NCBI RefSeq assembly: GCF_035582795.1
Contig: NC_134366.1
Location: 93,057,756-93,121,755, forward strand
DNA length: 64,000 bases
Direction of reading: 5' to 3'
From: Mycteria americana
Taxonomy: Eukaryota > Chordata > Aves > Ciconiiformes > Ciconiidae
The notes under the pieces are model-generated. The model did not search any database. It saw only the letters and a list, made by a program, of their open reading frames with translations, and had not been told where the DNA came from. Of the stretch, positions 21,772 through 33,928 are shown one piece after another. The position numbers and the translations under genes were made by a program. How positions within the stretch are numbered: the first letter of the stretch is position 1; each line of letters begins with the position of its first letter.

Positions 21772-24627
21772 AAATTATTCATTTCTTGGGCAAAATAGGC
21801 CCAGTGAATAAAGCTGGAAATCTCACTCCTAACTGATTAATGACTACGATAGCTGAGTGTTGTTAGCTATTTATCATACACTTTCAACTAGTGTTCGTGA
21901 ATTTTGTTTGTTTCTTCACCAAGCATTTGCAGAAAGCTAATTATGGCTGATCCGGTGTACATTAAAAGTCATGCTACTTTTCAAAACAAAAAGCCTTCCC
22001 CTGGACATGAATCCACTGGAAATTATTTTTTAAAAGTAAGACTCATTTTGCCCATTTGCATGCATTTCTCACCTGAGGTTTAGTAAATGGAAGCGTGAAA
22101 TCTATTATCAGACTATGCAACCTATTCCCTGAAATAAGTTATTTCCTTCTTGAAACAAGTTAAAAACAAAGTGGATGGCCTATTAATGATATGGCATGAG
22201 GTGTGTATGTGCGTGTGCCTATGTTTTCTCTCTGTTCTTACTTCAAACTGTTTCAGTTCACTACCAGTGAGGGCTCACTATTGCTTAGTAGTAGTAGAGT
22301 TGAAGAAGGAAATCAGTACCCAGCTGTAGCTGGAGACTACTTATGGCTTATATAGCATAACCACATGTTAGCACCACATACATGCTAGCAGTGAGTGGAA
22401 AGCTTGGCACACAGGATTAAAACAGTGTCACTGTTTTTTCTCAAAACTGTCAAGTATTTCTCCCCTCAGTGTTGAGGAGACACAGCAGGGGTCGGTGGAC
22501 AGCATGGTACGCTGAGAGCCCAGAAAACCACGTTCTCTTCCAACCTGCCTTGAAGAAGCCACTCCATCTCTTGGTGCCTGTGATTCCCCAGGAATGTTTT
22601 GGCTGGCTAGTCTACTGAGAAACCAAGACATTTGGAAAGGAATAGTCTCAGATTACTCATTCATAGCATGTGCAGCATATTGATGCTTGGGTTTCTAGTG
22701 AGTCTGTACATTTTATTCTAGCTGAACTATTTTATTCAACTGGGTGAGTCAAGTCCATTCTGTCTTTTTTCCCCTATTAGGATGATGAAGTAAATGCTAC
22801 CACAGAGAAAGATCTCATCCTGGATTATACCTCTACTAAAGGATATTTATGTTTAATTCCAAATGCTGTATTTCCAGTGAGAGAACTCATTTTGTCTGGC
22901 TTAGAGGACTGTCTGCGTGGTCTTTTTTATTAGCAAGCCCCTTCCACGATTCAGGCAAACTGGGAATAGTAGAACCAAAAAACCAGTCTCATTTTCAGTC
23001 ATTGTTTAAGTTAAGATTACAACTTGCTAGATTCTTTTAGCTAGATGAAAAACAACTCTATTCAGAGAAAGCTGGTTTAACTCCTTCAGTGAGACTTACA
23101 GGAGGAGAGGAAGGGAAGGCTGAAGTAGCAAAACCAACCTAAGCCCCAAACCTTGCCCCACACACTATTCCCGAACATACTGTTTCTTAGCATGCAGCAG
23201 AATTTGTATAACTGCAGGACTGACCTTCCTGTAACATAACATTTCTTTTTAATAGTTAAGTCTTAAAGGATCATATTAAAGCCTGAACATTTATTTTCAA
23301 CAAGGACAGATAAATCTGTTAAATACACAAGTGTCTGGTAACTACTAAGTGACAAATGTTCTTGTGAATGTGCTTATATCAGAACTTATTCTCACCACAG
23401 AAAGATAGCCTTTTATTTTGCCTTGCAAGGAAGTAATTATTCTTGCACAGTTAATGTTTTTCTACTGCAAGTTCTGCTGGCCATCACTGACCTCAATTAT
23501 GGGATTAGAGTAGGATTTACAATCAAAATATTAAAAATTCCTCCCATATTCCTGAAATACTAGCAAAACCAATTCCTTTTTCTTCTTTTTAGAAGTAACT
23601 TTTCCGTAAGTAACCAACCTTAACCATATATGCATGTAAACACACACACACAAATGGTTAAATCAAAATAAACCTTCACAACCCATTTTCTCTAGCCTGT
23701 TGAATGTGGTGTGAAATCCTGCTAAAGTATGGTCTAGAAATGAGGTTATAAATGAAGAATTATGACCCATCTCAATTATCAAACTAAAAGAAACATGATT
23801 GTGAAGCAGAAGGCATGCATTCAGCTACTACGTTTTACAGTAAGATAAAAACCCAAGCAATGGTGTCTTTGCCAAGACAGTATCAAAATTCAAATGTTTT
23901 GGAAAGCCAGTGCCATCCTGTCTCTCCCTCTCTCTTTTCTTAATGGAAAGACATCAATTAATACTATGCAAGTCTTCTCTGCATATAAAAAGTACCACCA
24001 TCTTGATTCACATGCTGTGTAGTCATTGCAAAATACTCCAATTATTCCAGATATTATATCATCATCACAATTTGCTAGACTGAAGAGAAACACAAGACAG
24101 ACCTAAACCAAATGAAAAGCTGAAACAATATTGGGATAAAAATACAATACATGCAAAGCATAATTTTTTCTTCTGAAGCTATTACAAAAGTAAGTGTAAG
24201 AACTAAGAAGTCAAGAAAGCTCTGTGTGTTAAAGAGTTCTATAAAGAAATGCATGCATTTAAAAAAGGTCCAGCAAGTTAGGTGATTTGCAAAATTGGTA
24301 CTGCATACGATTTGTGAGAGAGTGGAAGAACAAACATTTGTGAACACAACACTTAGTGAGAGAAAATCAAATGTGAGTTTAAAAAGAAAGGCACCATAGC
24401 CTGCCTACCACATCCATGGCAAGTGCCTTGAAATTTTTGTTTTATATTGCACATGCCCCTGTGATTGCTGTGTTGCGTTTCCTGGTGGACGTTATTACAG
24501 AGAATGTGGATTCTGTTGATACCCCAGCTTTCCGCACAAACACACCAAGTGCATACTAAAAGGTTGAATCTCCAGATGCCCCAAACCAGTTCTTCTTACA
24601 AAGCAGAAAAGACAAGTGGAGCCGCTA

Positions 24628-24633
24628 TTTATT
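24628..24633 (-). terminator. possible intronic polyadenylation signal AATAAA
   Basis: This is a minus-strand AATAAA about 600 nt below the stop (25239) that would be met if the exon 14 donor at 25325 were not used. It would end a TRIO transcript before SH3-2, Ig and kinase. It is weak evidence alone, since A+T-rich introns contain many such hexamers. Confidence 0.25.
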
Positions 24634-25325
24634 TTGGTTGTAGTAGAAGAAGGATTATTTTAGCCAGGTTTTGTTGGCCTATTTTGAGTGGATTGCAGGA
24701 AGCTTCCTTGACCCAGACACAGGATTTAAAAAGAGAATGTTGTACATCAACTAAGGCTGAAAGGAGAGGGGGGGGAAATAAATTAATGAAAAATAAAAAT
24801 CAAGCAGCCCAGAGAACGTACTGTAGATGTCTCCACGAAGTTAAAACTCAACAGGACAATGGTGGCGGATTTGTGTGTGAAAGGGAAAAAAAAGCCCCAA
24901 GGCAATCTGCCAAAATCTTGAAGTCAGATTTAAGTGCCAGCCGCAGTGCATACCCCAAGGTGCTCTGGCTGCCACGCTTCAGCATGTTAATTATGTGCCT
25001 TCAAATTAGAGATGAAAAAAAGCAAGGAGAGCAAGTTAGTAAGTATCAGCCTAGTGATCTATGTTTTCAGCAGAGGCAGAAGTTGCATCTAATGTTAGCA
25101 GTTGCTTTGTGTCTGTATACATATCCATGTTTGTATGTATACATACACAGAGAGGTAGGTAATTTTGGTTTTTTAATGTGCAGAAGATATTCAAACAGTT
25201 GATTATTTCAGAGCAGTACAGCACTGGAGAGCCAGAAGTTAGTACGGAGAGTGATGGCAACGCACAGAAAGGGAGCACGGGAAGGTTTTAGAAGAGCTCG
25301 CAGGACAGAGGTGCTCCGCTCTTAC

Positions 25326-26095
25326 CCCATTACTCTGGGTGGAGTGAACTGACTGCTCGCTGGTCGAGGAGCATGTGCTCATGCGGTCTGTGTCCTTGCT
25401 GTGTGAAGAGTGGCGGTGGACCTGCCGCTGGAGGGAGTCATTGTCCCCAGGGAAAGTGAAGGAGCCAGGGCGGCTGGCAGGGGATGCTGGGATGGAGCTC
25501 CAAAAGGAGCCCTTCTGCAGGGGGCTGCTGGGTGGAAAGGTTTCTTTGCCAAAAGGAGAAGGGAAAGTCGTGGAGAGAGGAGAGTTCATTGGTGAGATGG
25601 CTCCTGGCCTTTGCTTCCCGAGCGTCAGTGATCCTATGCTGTTTCTTGAGCGACTGTCCTCTGAGCTTCCACGTGAGTCTTTCTGGGCTCCGTCAGTTGA
25701 GCCAGAAATGTTTCCCGCTGTCTTCCTGGGACTGTCAATAACTTTCATCTTGGGAATCTGCTCAGCTTCTCTCTGAGGACCGTCCGGTTCTGCATTGGGA
25801 GGGTGCCTGTCTGGCTGGGTCAGGCCAGTTTCTAAGGAGGTGTTGTAGTGTGGCAGGGAGAGATTGTGAATGGACATACCTGACATCTTGTCTGCCTCTG
25901 CTTGGGCCGAGGCTGCAGAGGAGACCAGGACTGGGGAATGGTGTCTGACAGGCTGGGGGATCCGGGATGGCCGGCTACGGCTGGAGCTGGGGATGCCACT
26001 ACAGCTGCTGGGGCCGCTGCTGTTACCGCTGCTGCTCCCACTGCCGCCTCCACCACTGCTGTGGTTCCTCTGGTACTCGATTGGGGATGTCAAGG
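25326..26095 (-). CDS. TRIO: TRIO exon 14 of window: long Ser/Gly/Pro-rich linker
   Basis: This 770-bp exon is the largest internal exon here. Two bases complete Ala, followed by 256 codons, ending in phase 0 at STQSNG. It begins LTSPIEYQRNHSSGGGGSG, then runs through a Ser/Gly tract, a basic-Pro motif (SRSRPSRIPQPVRHH) and many Ser-Pro sites (SPRK, ISPMNSPLS, SSPLQKGSFWSSIPASPASR). It is disordered and joins PH2 to SH3-2; the Ser-Pro sites are likely phosphorylation sites (inference). The N-terminal glycine tract is shorter than the one I remember in human TRIO. The acceptor is TTGCAG and the donor is GTAAGA. Reading through the donor adds 29 codons and then a stop at 25239. Confidence 0.96.
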
Positions 26096-26941
26096 CTGCA
26101 ATGGGGAAGGGAGGGGAGGCGATCAGGGACAGGAAGGGAGGAAAGGGAACAGAAACAATTTAAAACAGACATGTTTACTGGCAAAAGGGGAGTGCTGTTC
26201 AAATAAGAAAGATTCCCTTAGCAATGCTGGTCATGCTGTAGACCTCAATTCACTTTCCTATATCACATCTCCATGGCCTGCTATAGGTACCTCTATTAAA
26301 GATGAAAAATCTGAAACCAGGGAGAAATGTTTTCCTCTAGGATCACATTGCCAGTCAGCGGCCAACCTGGGAAAAAACAGGTGTGACTCCAAATTCTCAG
26401 CTCATTACTCCATCCATTACAACTCTAAAAAAAAATATCTAGATTGGGGCAACAACTGATGGATACAAAAATACAGCAAGAACCTTCTAGTGTCACAGAA
26501 GACACTACCGTCTTCTACTTTTCTCCTGCAGAGTCTGAATGTTGTTGCCACAGTAAGACGTGACAACAATGGCCACCAAAAAACACAAGCAAAACATATT
26601 CTGAATAGATGCTTAAAATGCCACTTGAGTTTAGCCTTTAAAGGCTTGCATTTGATTAAAAGGGGTACACAAGCTCTCCATCTCAATGGATGGTGCCAAT
26701 CTTGAGTCACTCCTACAAAACATTTGGAAAATTTCACCAAGAGAACACCATGTAAATTCAGACTACCAGTCTTATAATAAATGCTAGCATCTGTTCTGAA
26801 GCAGAAATGTGGCACATATGCCCCAACTGTTCCGTATTAGCTCAGGAAAAAGGAAACTCGCAAAACATTTCAAAGCCAAGAAACAACAGATGAGAGAGAA
26901 GTCGTTCAATTATGAACTTTCAGTGAGAGGAAATCATTTAC

Positions 26942-27119
26942 CATTTAAAAAGTTGCGCTGGTTTTCCAAAATTTGGTTAATTTCATGGATCCATAACTGG
27001 CGGACTCCTGGACTGGCAGAATGCAAAATAAAGGTCTCTGTGACATCGCCCGTTCTTGATGTTAGTGCAAATTTACATGGATCGCTGTCCACATTTTCCT
27101 CCAGGGAAAGGCAACTCAC
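26942..27119 (-). CDS. TRIO: TRIO exon 13 of window: PH2 domain, second half
   Basis: This 178-bp exon (59 codons plus one base, phase 0 to 1) begins VSCLSLEENVDSDPCKFALT and ends INQILENQRNFLN. It gives the last PH strands and the closing C-terminal helix with its invariant Trp (RQLWIHEINQIL). The acceptor reads ATGAAG|GTGAGT, so the exon itself starts with a donor-like GTGAGT. The preceding coding phase and the protein alignment fix this boundary. The donor is GTAAAT. An 846-bp intron follows (26096-26941). Confidence 0.95.
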
Positions 27120-28099
27120 CTTCATGAAAACAAAACAAAGAAAAAAACAAAAAAAGAGAGAATTTCCTTCATGTATTTTATGAGAAACATACCTCTAAAA
27201 TCTCTTACTTAGGAGCTCAGAGTCAGATCGTCAAATGATGACCATTCTTTCCTTCAGTAAAATAATACCACAAAATGAAGGATTACAGTAAACTAAAGAT
27301 TAGTGTACAGCTTACTGACACACTGTGCCTAAACAATCTCCAACTGGTCAGTACAGCCCAATGTTCTCCATCAGCCCTCACTCTTCCTTCACGTTACTTA
27401 AAATGCTGAGCCCGCTGTGGAGCTCTACCACTGGCCCACACTGAAGGCTTCTGCTGCAGAGACAGCAATGCCTTGGAATAGGCTGTCCAGCCAGCGCTGA
27501 ACAGGATGGTCAGCTGGCAGGGAGAGCACCGAGGCGAATTAACAGAAGTAGAGTCCACACAAAATGCTTCACCAGGAGGGCCGGTGGGCACTAATATCAA
27601 CAGTTTTTGTTTCAGAGAAGGCTTGAAGCAGGAGCAAACACTTTTTGTTTGAGGGACTTGCTTGTAGAAGAGCTGACCTGTAAGTAGTGCTGCCTTCTTA
27701 GACATATGTTACCTACACATTTGAACCAATTTCAGCTGAAACTCAAAAGAGGGGATATGTAGAGTTATCATCTTTATTTGCAATGCCTTTGCAATGTGGT
27801 GTACTCACAGCACAGAGCTGAAAACTAAACCCTTTGTGAATGCTTGTCCAGCTTTGTATAAGAACACCAGTTTTGGTATGCTTCACATGGGAAGCATCAG
27901 AGTGCTGGGATCCAAAGATTTTCATTTATCATCAGAGCGAGCAGAAATTCAGTAGGAAGTAATTTCAGGAAATGACCGACACCTCACTATGCTTTATGAT
28001 TGCACATCTATGTGTCACTAGTGACTCCACACTGAATCAGAAACTGTTACCTTAGCAGAGTTTGTGCAGGGGACACAAAGACTCATGCACAACAGTTAC

Positions 28100-28291
28100 C
28101 TTGATACTGTTTTTAAACAAGAATCCGGGCATGGAGAAACCTTTCTTTTTATCTAGCAGCTCACTGAAAATGACAATCTGCTCAAACAGGAAGACCCGTC
28201 TCTCCTTGCAGCGTGGCAGAAGTCCCGTGTCCTGGTCTGTAACCAAGAATGTGTCCTGCAGCAGGAGCTTACCCTGGGCTACAATTTTACC
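28100..28291 (-). CDS. TRIO: TRIO exon 12 of window: PH2 domain, first half
   Basis: This 192-bp exon (64 codons, phase 0 to 0) begins GKIVAQGKLLLQDTFLVTDQ and ends GFSMPGFLFKNSIK. The pattern of beta strands (KLLLQDTFLV, ERRVFLFEQIVIFSE) is that of a pleckstrin-homology domain. In TRIO, PH2 sits against DH2 and is reported to dampen its exchange activity on RhoA. The acceptor is TGTTTAG and the donor is GTAACT. A 980-bp intron follows with nothing recognisable. Confidence 0.97.
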
Positions 28292-29180
28292 CTAAACACA
28301 GAGGCAAGCAGAAAGACACTTAGTGCAGTTCTTGATTTCTTTCCCCAATCAACTTTTTTGAGCAGATGCTCATGCCAAAATAGCTTTGTATATCTCCCAA
28401 TTTCTGAGTGTCACTGACCAGTATATATTAATTAATCCTCTTATACACAAGACATTTTTATGCCCTTTCTCAAAACCCAAACATCATCAAGAAACCCCCC
28501 CCCAAAAATCCACCCCACCCTTTTCAATTCATACTGCAGTTTGAGGCTTAGTAGTGCTGAGGCTTTCATCTCTCTAGTCTCAATAACTCCTTCCCTGCCA
28601 CCCCCAACACAGGAACTCATATATTCTTCTCATGTCTTCCAGGGTGCTGAAAAGGGGAAGAATTCGAGTTCATTCCCTGCATGACAGAGCAGAAAGGGCT
28701 TTGCAAGTACAGCATGTGACTATACCCTGGCCGATGCATACTGCATCGATAGCCAATTTCCATCTCTTCTAGACTTAGCAAAACAAGGAGAAGGGCTACA
28801 GTTGCCTCAGGTACTTCACTGACCTTAGCAACTCCTCCTTTGCCTACACTGCTGAAGTCAGGTCTGCTCACCTGCTTATAACTGATTACTTCACTATTTT
28901 GCAAGCCATTAGTCAATAAGGGAACTGTAATAACACTAGCCCTTCCTAGATTTTGCAGAAGGACTTACCTAGTGTGACTGACACAACAGGTAAAGCTTCC
29001 CAGGAAGAAGTCCTTGGCAGGGCTAAGACTTGATTTTTCATTCACCGCTTTTTGCACCAGCTAACCAGATAGTGAGAGAGCACCCTACCTCATTTCTCCC
29101 CCCCAGCTCTCCCCACAACATTAATGGTTAATTTCTGGAGAACCTGACAAAAACTGTAAGCAAAACCCCAGCCAACTTAC

Positions 29181-29258
29181 ATCAAATCCTTGCAGGCGGC
29201 CAACATTCATCATGTCATTACACCGTTTTGGTACTATACACATGACCTCTACAGCTCT
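29181..29258 (-). CDS. TRIO: TRIO exon 11 of window: DH2-PH2 junction
   Basis: This 78-bp exon (26 codons, phase 0 to 0) begins RAVEVMCIVPKRCNDMMNVG and ends RLQGFD. It links the last DH helix to the first PH strand. The acceptor is TGAACAG and the donor is GTAAGT. An 889-bp intron follows (28292-29180), with a short poly-C run near 28496-28503 and nothing else. Confidence 0.97.
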
Positions 29259-29479
29259 CTGTTCAAGACAAATAAAAAGTCAAAGCTTTATTTTCCAAAT
29301 GAGTTAGCAGGATAAAATTTTGTTTCATTTGCTATGGTTGCTTTAGAACAGAAATGTGAAAAGTAAACACTTATCATAATCACATTCTGAAGAAGATCAG
29401 GAAAGAAAAGCAACTCTATGTCAAAACAAGTAGAAGTTTAAAGAGCATTCGAATCACTAAGAGAAAATGTCTCAAGTAC

Positions 29480-29530
29480 CTCTAGTTCTGTTGTGTCAAG
29501 GTTAGCTTTTTTAGAATATTTGAGGAAGTC
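29480..29530 (-). CDS. TRIO: TRIO exon 10 of window: end of DH2
   Basis: This short 51-bp exon (17 codons, phase 0 to 0) encodes DFLKYSKKANLDTTELE, the C-terminal DH2 helix that continues conserved region 3. The acceptor is TTTCCAG and the donor is GTACTT. It lies only 221 bp before the next exon. Confidence 0.96.
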
Positions 29531-30175
29531 CTGGAAAAAGAAAAACCAGTAATATGAGTTCTTTTTTCATTAATCAGCAACAAGAAATCTTCAAAATCTG
29601 CATTTGCTATTCTCTATCAGAGAATGACAGACCGCAGAAGACACATAGAAAAGTTTTCCTTTTAAAGCTTCTGCTGCAGTGCTTTTCCCCCTCTTATTTT
29701 TTAAGGTTTATTCACTATTTTTGATTTAGATCATACAAGAACATGTATTAAGGCAATGACCTCTGTGATACAAAGGCTTGCTCTTCAGTAAACATTGATG
29801 TGATATTAAAATGGTTGCAGATGTAGTTGGAAAAGTTGGGATGAGTCCCAACAACTGATATCACATTTACATCTGAAAAGAGTTGGGAGATCCCTGTCCC
29901 CTTCATAGGACATTGGTACAAATTCTAAACATTTCCATGTCACTGACTTGAGTTCATTTGGTCTTTAACTGTTAAAAAACCCCCACAAAATTCTGTCCAA
30001 GCTTTTTACTACAATTTTTATAACTATCTGTATATGCTCAGAAAATAATAATATTACATCGCTTACAAATCTGGGTTCTGTTTGGGAGGAGGGTAGAAAA
30101 GCATCAGTGATATTTAAAAAAGAAAACATATCTGTTAACACATATATTGAATCATTCATCTCAGCACCACTTTAC

Positions 30176-30268
30176 CTTTAGTAACAGCTGGTATTTCATA
30201 ATTCTCTGCACAGGTTTTATTAGCAAGTCCGTGAGCTGAAGTCTGTGGCCCAGGCGTTGCTTTAGATC
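30176..30268 (-). CDS. TRIO: TRIO exon 9 of window: DH2, conserved region 3
   Basis: This 93-bp exon (31 codons, phase 0 to 0) begins [20 protein letters not shown] and ends [27 protein letters not shown] is DH conserved region 3, the signature helix of Dbl-family GEFs that contacts switches I and II of the GTPase. All expected residues are present. The acceptor is CCCTCAG and the donor is GTAAAG. A 645-bp intron follows with nothing recognisable. Confidence 0.98.
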
Positions 30269-30882
30269 CTGAGGGTTGTAAAAGAAACACTTTTTGTTCG
30301 TTCCGTTAGAAACAACTTTGTTCTGTTTTGTTGAGTTAGAAACACAGCAGGATATATCACTATTAATGGCTATCAGAGCAGAAATTGGCAAAAGTCAGAG
30401 CAGAACCTAATCTTCAGTTAGCAAAAGCTAGAGTCCTTCCCCTTATCTGTATCAGCTTTGTTTCCAAAGCATTCCCTCCTCCAAGCATCTTCCATATCTT
30501 TTTTTGAAACAACTGTATAGTGACATGTAATTTTTCAATCATAGGTTGTATATAGTCTATTTTCGACAGTGATCTTTGCTCATCCAAAATTGCCATTTCA
30601 TATAATATGCACTGTTAAGTGCCTGGGCTAGGGCTAGTAAGGATGAGACTCTGCTGATTAATATCTTATACCTAAACTTTAGTTTTCTTCCCCTAGAGAT
30701 AAATACATCTCTAGGAGCCTGTATCAGACTTGAGAAATCAGAACAGAAGTGGCAAGAAATTATAATTTAAAACAGTAACAACAATACGTGCTGCCTTTTT
30801 TTTTTTTTGGTCAACAGATAAGATAACGCTTATGATTTGTACACACCCTTCACCTTGCATATATCCTCTCTCAGAAACTTAC

Positions 30883-30972
30883 CTCAAAAAATGTATCAAT
30901 GTATTCTGAGACAATGTGCTCAGACTTTGGTTTGTTTTGGCAGTAAACTATGTACATGTGCAACCGTCTCTC
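30883..30972 (-). CDS. TRIO: TRIO exon 8 of window: DH2, conserved region 2
   Basis: This 90-bp exon (30 codons, phase 0 to 0) begins [20 protein letters not shown] and ends YIDTFFE. The MYIVYCQN segment is DH conserved region 2. The acceptor is TTCTAG and the donor is GTAAGT, and the frame is preserved. A 614-bp intron follows, with a T-run near 30797-30808 and nothing else. Confidence 0.97.
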
Positions 30973-32058
30973 CTAGAAGAACAAAGATACAGGATACATC
31001 ATCAACATCAAGAAAAAAGCATGCCAGATTGAAATAAATAGAGTATTATTTTAAGAAGTACAGCTGTTCAAAGGTATGAACTTAAAAAGGTCCTTTTTGA
31101 GGGAAAGAAGCAGGTACATACACAGAAATTACAGATCTGAAAACACATTTATTTGTGCATATCATGATGATTTTAGAAAGGCAACACAAGTCAGAAAATT
31201 GCCAGTTACGAATATTCCTGAACAACAGTTGTTTAGAGATGATAGCTCAGCAGGTCCCACAATAAAATTAAGTAGGAAAATGGTTATCTTCTTCTTTTAG
31301 CAAGAGCAATGGATGGAGCCTTTGAAATATCATATCTTTAATTTGATTTTAATAATCAGATTATTATTCAAATATATTAGAATAATGACCTCCTCCTGTT
31401 TAGCTGTACAGAGCCATTAGGAGAAACCTCTCAGTCGTCTATTTAGTATTAGCTGTCCTATTGGAGTTTGAAGGGAGATGTAGGTGATGTAACCTGGAAA
31501 TGGTGGTGCTAGTATTTTTTTAACTCTGATTCTGTATTTTGTGCATGTGCTTTTAACACCAAAGGAACAAAGAAAAAGAGAGAGAGCATAACTTCAGCCT
31601 TTAAGATTAATTCTTGATTACCAACCTTGCTGGTTAAGAAACACAGACATACCATATGTGCCTATTACCTACTCCAAGATCTTCCTTACCATTTTGCTAG
31701 GACTGGTTTGCTGTTAGAGGCTTTGCTGCTCAGAGACTTATGGAGTACTGACCATTGAAGACAAATGGAAAGCCAAAAAGGAAGAAGTAAGATGGAGATT
31801 GAAAAGGACACAGAACAGAGATTAAGAGGAGGAACTGAATCGTCATGTTCTAGCTGATAGTCAGGGTTTTGCTAGAGGATGGTTGTAATAGCATCACAGC
31901 TTGCCTTTCCATCTGGAGTGGTAAGGGTGCCTTTCAAAGACAACTCAGTTACAAATATACCAGGAGAAAGTAAAACAGCGATCAGAAACAGGGAGAGTTG
32001 CTCCCTTCAGGCTTCCCATTTTACCAGTGCCAGAATTCTCCCCTCTTCCCATGCCTGG

Positions 32059-32141
32059 GTTGTTTTTTTGTTTTTTGTTTGTTTGTTTTTGTTGTTTTTG
32101 TTTTTGTTTTGTTGGGGTTTTTTTGTTGTTTGTTTGTTTTT
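32059..32141. repeat. T/G-rich (GTTT)n-like low-complexity stretch
   Basis: About 83 bp of T runs broken by single G residues lie in a TRIO intron. On the coding strand it reads as A-rich with scattered C. It could be the decayed A-tail of a minus-strand insertion, but no element is recognisable next to it. Confidence 0.8.
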
Positions 32142-33121
32142 AATAATAAGAATCCCTCAGAAATGAAACAGCTCATTCCTCATCATTAGTCCAGGAATTA
32201 GGCCTGGCTTCCAGTGTTACTGTTCCATTAATGTTTGGTGCTCTTTTGCTACCCTGGTATTGACTTCAAACACAGACTGCAGGGAAAATCTGAAACCCAT
32301 TAAATCTGCTTTAATCCAGTCTGTCTTCAGTCTTTGCATACTTGTGCAAACGATCATATTTAGCAGGCAAGTTTCCCTTCTGCTGTCTTGCATGATTTGG
32401 AGTACCTTGATGAAATACCATATTAAATGGTATTTCTATACAGAGACACCAAAATGACTGATTAGTGGCATGTCTGACGTGTCCTGAATTTTGATATCTA
32501 GTTTCTAGATAACTAGTTCATCCAATTTCCTTTCAAAGTGTTATAATATCCACATGTATCACCATGGTCATTCCTTTTAATAAATAAATGAAAAGTGGAA
32601 AAACAGGGACTTGTATAAAGCTATAAAGGGTACTGTGTTGGACTAAAATTAAACATCATGAACTTCTGGCACTCTCAGTTCCTCCCTCAAGTGAAGAGGG
32701 AGGAATCTCAGTCACTGCTGTGATTCTCAGAAAGGGAAAGGATACAGAACTAGAATACACTGAAACCAGTAAGAAAAATGAACTGCTTTCCTATTTTTGG
32801 TTCCTATGTTCCATGGTACTGCATGGATACCTGGGATTAGAAGACAGGTGTATCTGGTCATACGAAATGACAATTTTCTCACACAGAACTGGAACTGAAC
32901 TGAGAAACAGGGTCCACATTCATATTTCCTCTCCACAGAAAGATATTGGGAACAAAAAATAGATACTTAGTCTATTTATAAGCTCTTATAACCAATCTCT
33001 CCACCTCTTACAGTGAGGAATATTTTACAGCACTTTTTTAACTGTGTTGTACCATAGAATAATCACAAATGTTGGTCAGTAGCAAGAACAGGGGTTTACC
33101 AAAGACAACCTTTGCACTTAC

Positions 33122-33191
33122 ATGCTTAACAAACAGGGATCCCAGCTTTTCTGGATCTTCAAGGCACTTCTCCAACTCTCCTAAAAAGAAG
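33122..33191 (-). CDS. TRIO: TRIO exon 7 of window: DH2
   Basis: This 70-bp exon has one base completing Asp and then 23 codons, FFLGELEKCLEDPEKLGSLF and VKH, ending in phase 0. It encodes the middle helices of the DH2 bundle. The acceptor is TGTTCAG and the donor is GTAAGT. The next intron (30973-33121, 2.1 kb) holds a T/G-rich (GTTT)n-like stretch at 32059-32141. Confidence 0.97.
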
Positions 33192-33824
33192 CTGAACATA
33201 AACAGAATAAGCACTTTTTTTCTGATAGCACACACTATAGCAACAGGTGATTGCAAGGTAAAGTGGTCTTACTGCAAGGTCCACTTTGTGTCCCCTATCA
33301 GTGGCTTTGGATATTAATGCAAGTCCAAAATGACAATGTTAACAGTGTAATATCTTAATACACATTTCCAAAAGGACACACTGAATCCATTCCAAGATGA
33401 AAAAATACTGGTGTTTGTTAATAAAATTCTTTAATTTCATATATCGATTGAAACTTTTCTCCTTCCTAGTCTGAGTGCCTGAGGTGCTCATATTGCCATG
33501 CTAACCCCAATAAATTCTTTAGACTGTATTCTTAGAGAAAACATTTTTGAAAACAAAGCCTCAAACAATGTACAAACTTCTGTACATAATACTATCCATA
33601 CTATAGATTCTCAGTTGAAGCACTTGGTATATATAAGCAACCTTGTTTAAAGCAAATCTTCATACCAACATTTGTAAGCTGAATCTACAGTATCTACAAC
33701 TCAAAGCACAAGAGCAACTGTATTTACCTTGTATATGAATATTTGAGGGAAAAAAAAAATTCTTAAAGTCAATCTAGTATTTTTTAGGTAGAATTCAGCA
33801 GGTGGTTTTCAAGTTAATACATAC

Positions 33825-33928
33825 TCTCTGTGCCAGTCATAAATCTGGTGAATGTTTCCAAATACAATCTTGTCTTTGCCTTTCATGTCATCAGGTACAC
33901 CATCTTCCTTCATAAGTGCCATATAACC
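33825..33928 (-). CDS. TRIO: TRIO exon 6 of window: DH2
   Basis: This 104-bp exon (34 codons plus two bases, phase 0 to 2) begins [20 protein letters not shown] and ends IHQIYDWHR. The motif [13 protein letters not shown] is the helix following conserved region 1, typical of DH domains. The acceptor is GTTGCAG and the donor is GTATGT. A 633-bp intron follows with nothing recognisable. Confidence 0.97.

Larger units (their letters stand above)
21083..25325 (-). other. TRIO: TRIO intron between exons 14 and 15 of window
   Basis: This 4.2-kb intron contains a 29-bp tandem duplication at 21714-21771, a short CA run near 23641-23651, a G-run near 24768-24775 and a TA/CA-rich stretch near 25113-25148. 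The first 700 bp after the exon 14 donor could form an alternative 3' terminus: a read-through stop at 25239 and an AATAAA at 24628-24633. A 245-codon plus-strand open frame (24465-25202) overlaps it but shows no recognisable protein. Confidence 0.75.

Noticed and set aside
24465..25202. 245-codon plus-strand open frame
   Set aside because: It sits in an intron, has no recognisable domain or motif and a random-looking composition, and has no evident promoter. It is probably a chance open frame.
25375..26459. several plus-strand open frames opposite the long linker exon
   Set aside because: They are antisense shadows of the TRIO Ser/Gly/Pro-rich exon, whose skewed codons lack antisense stops.
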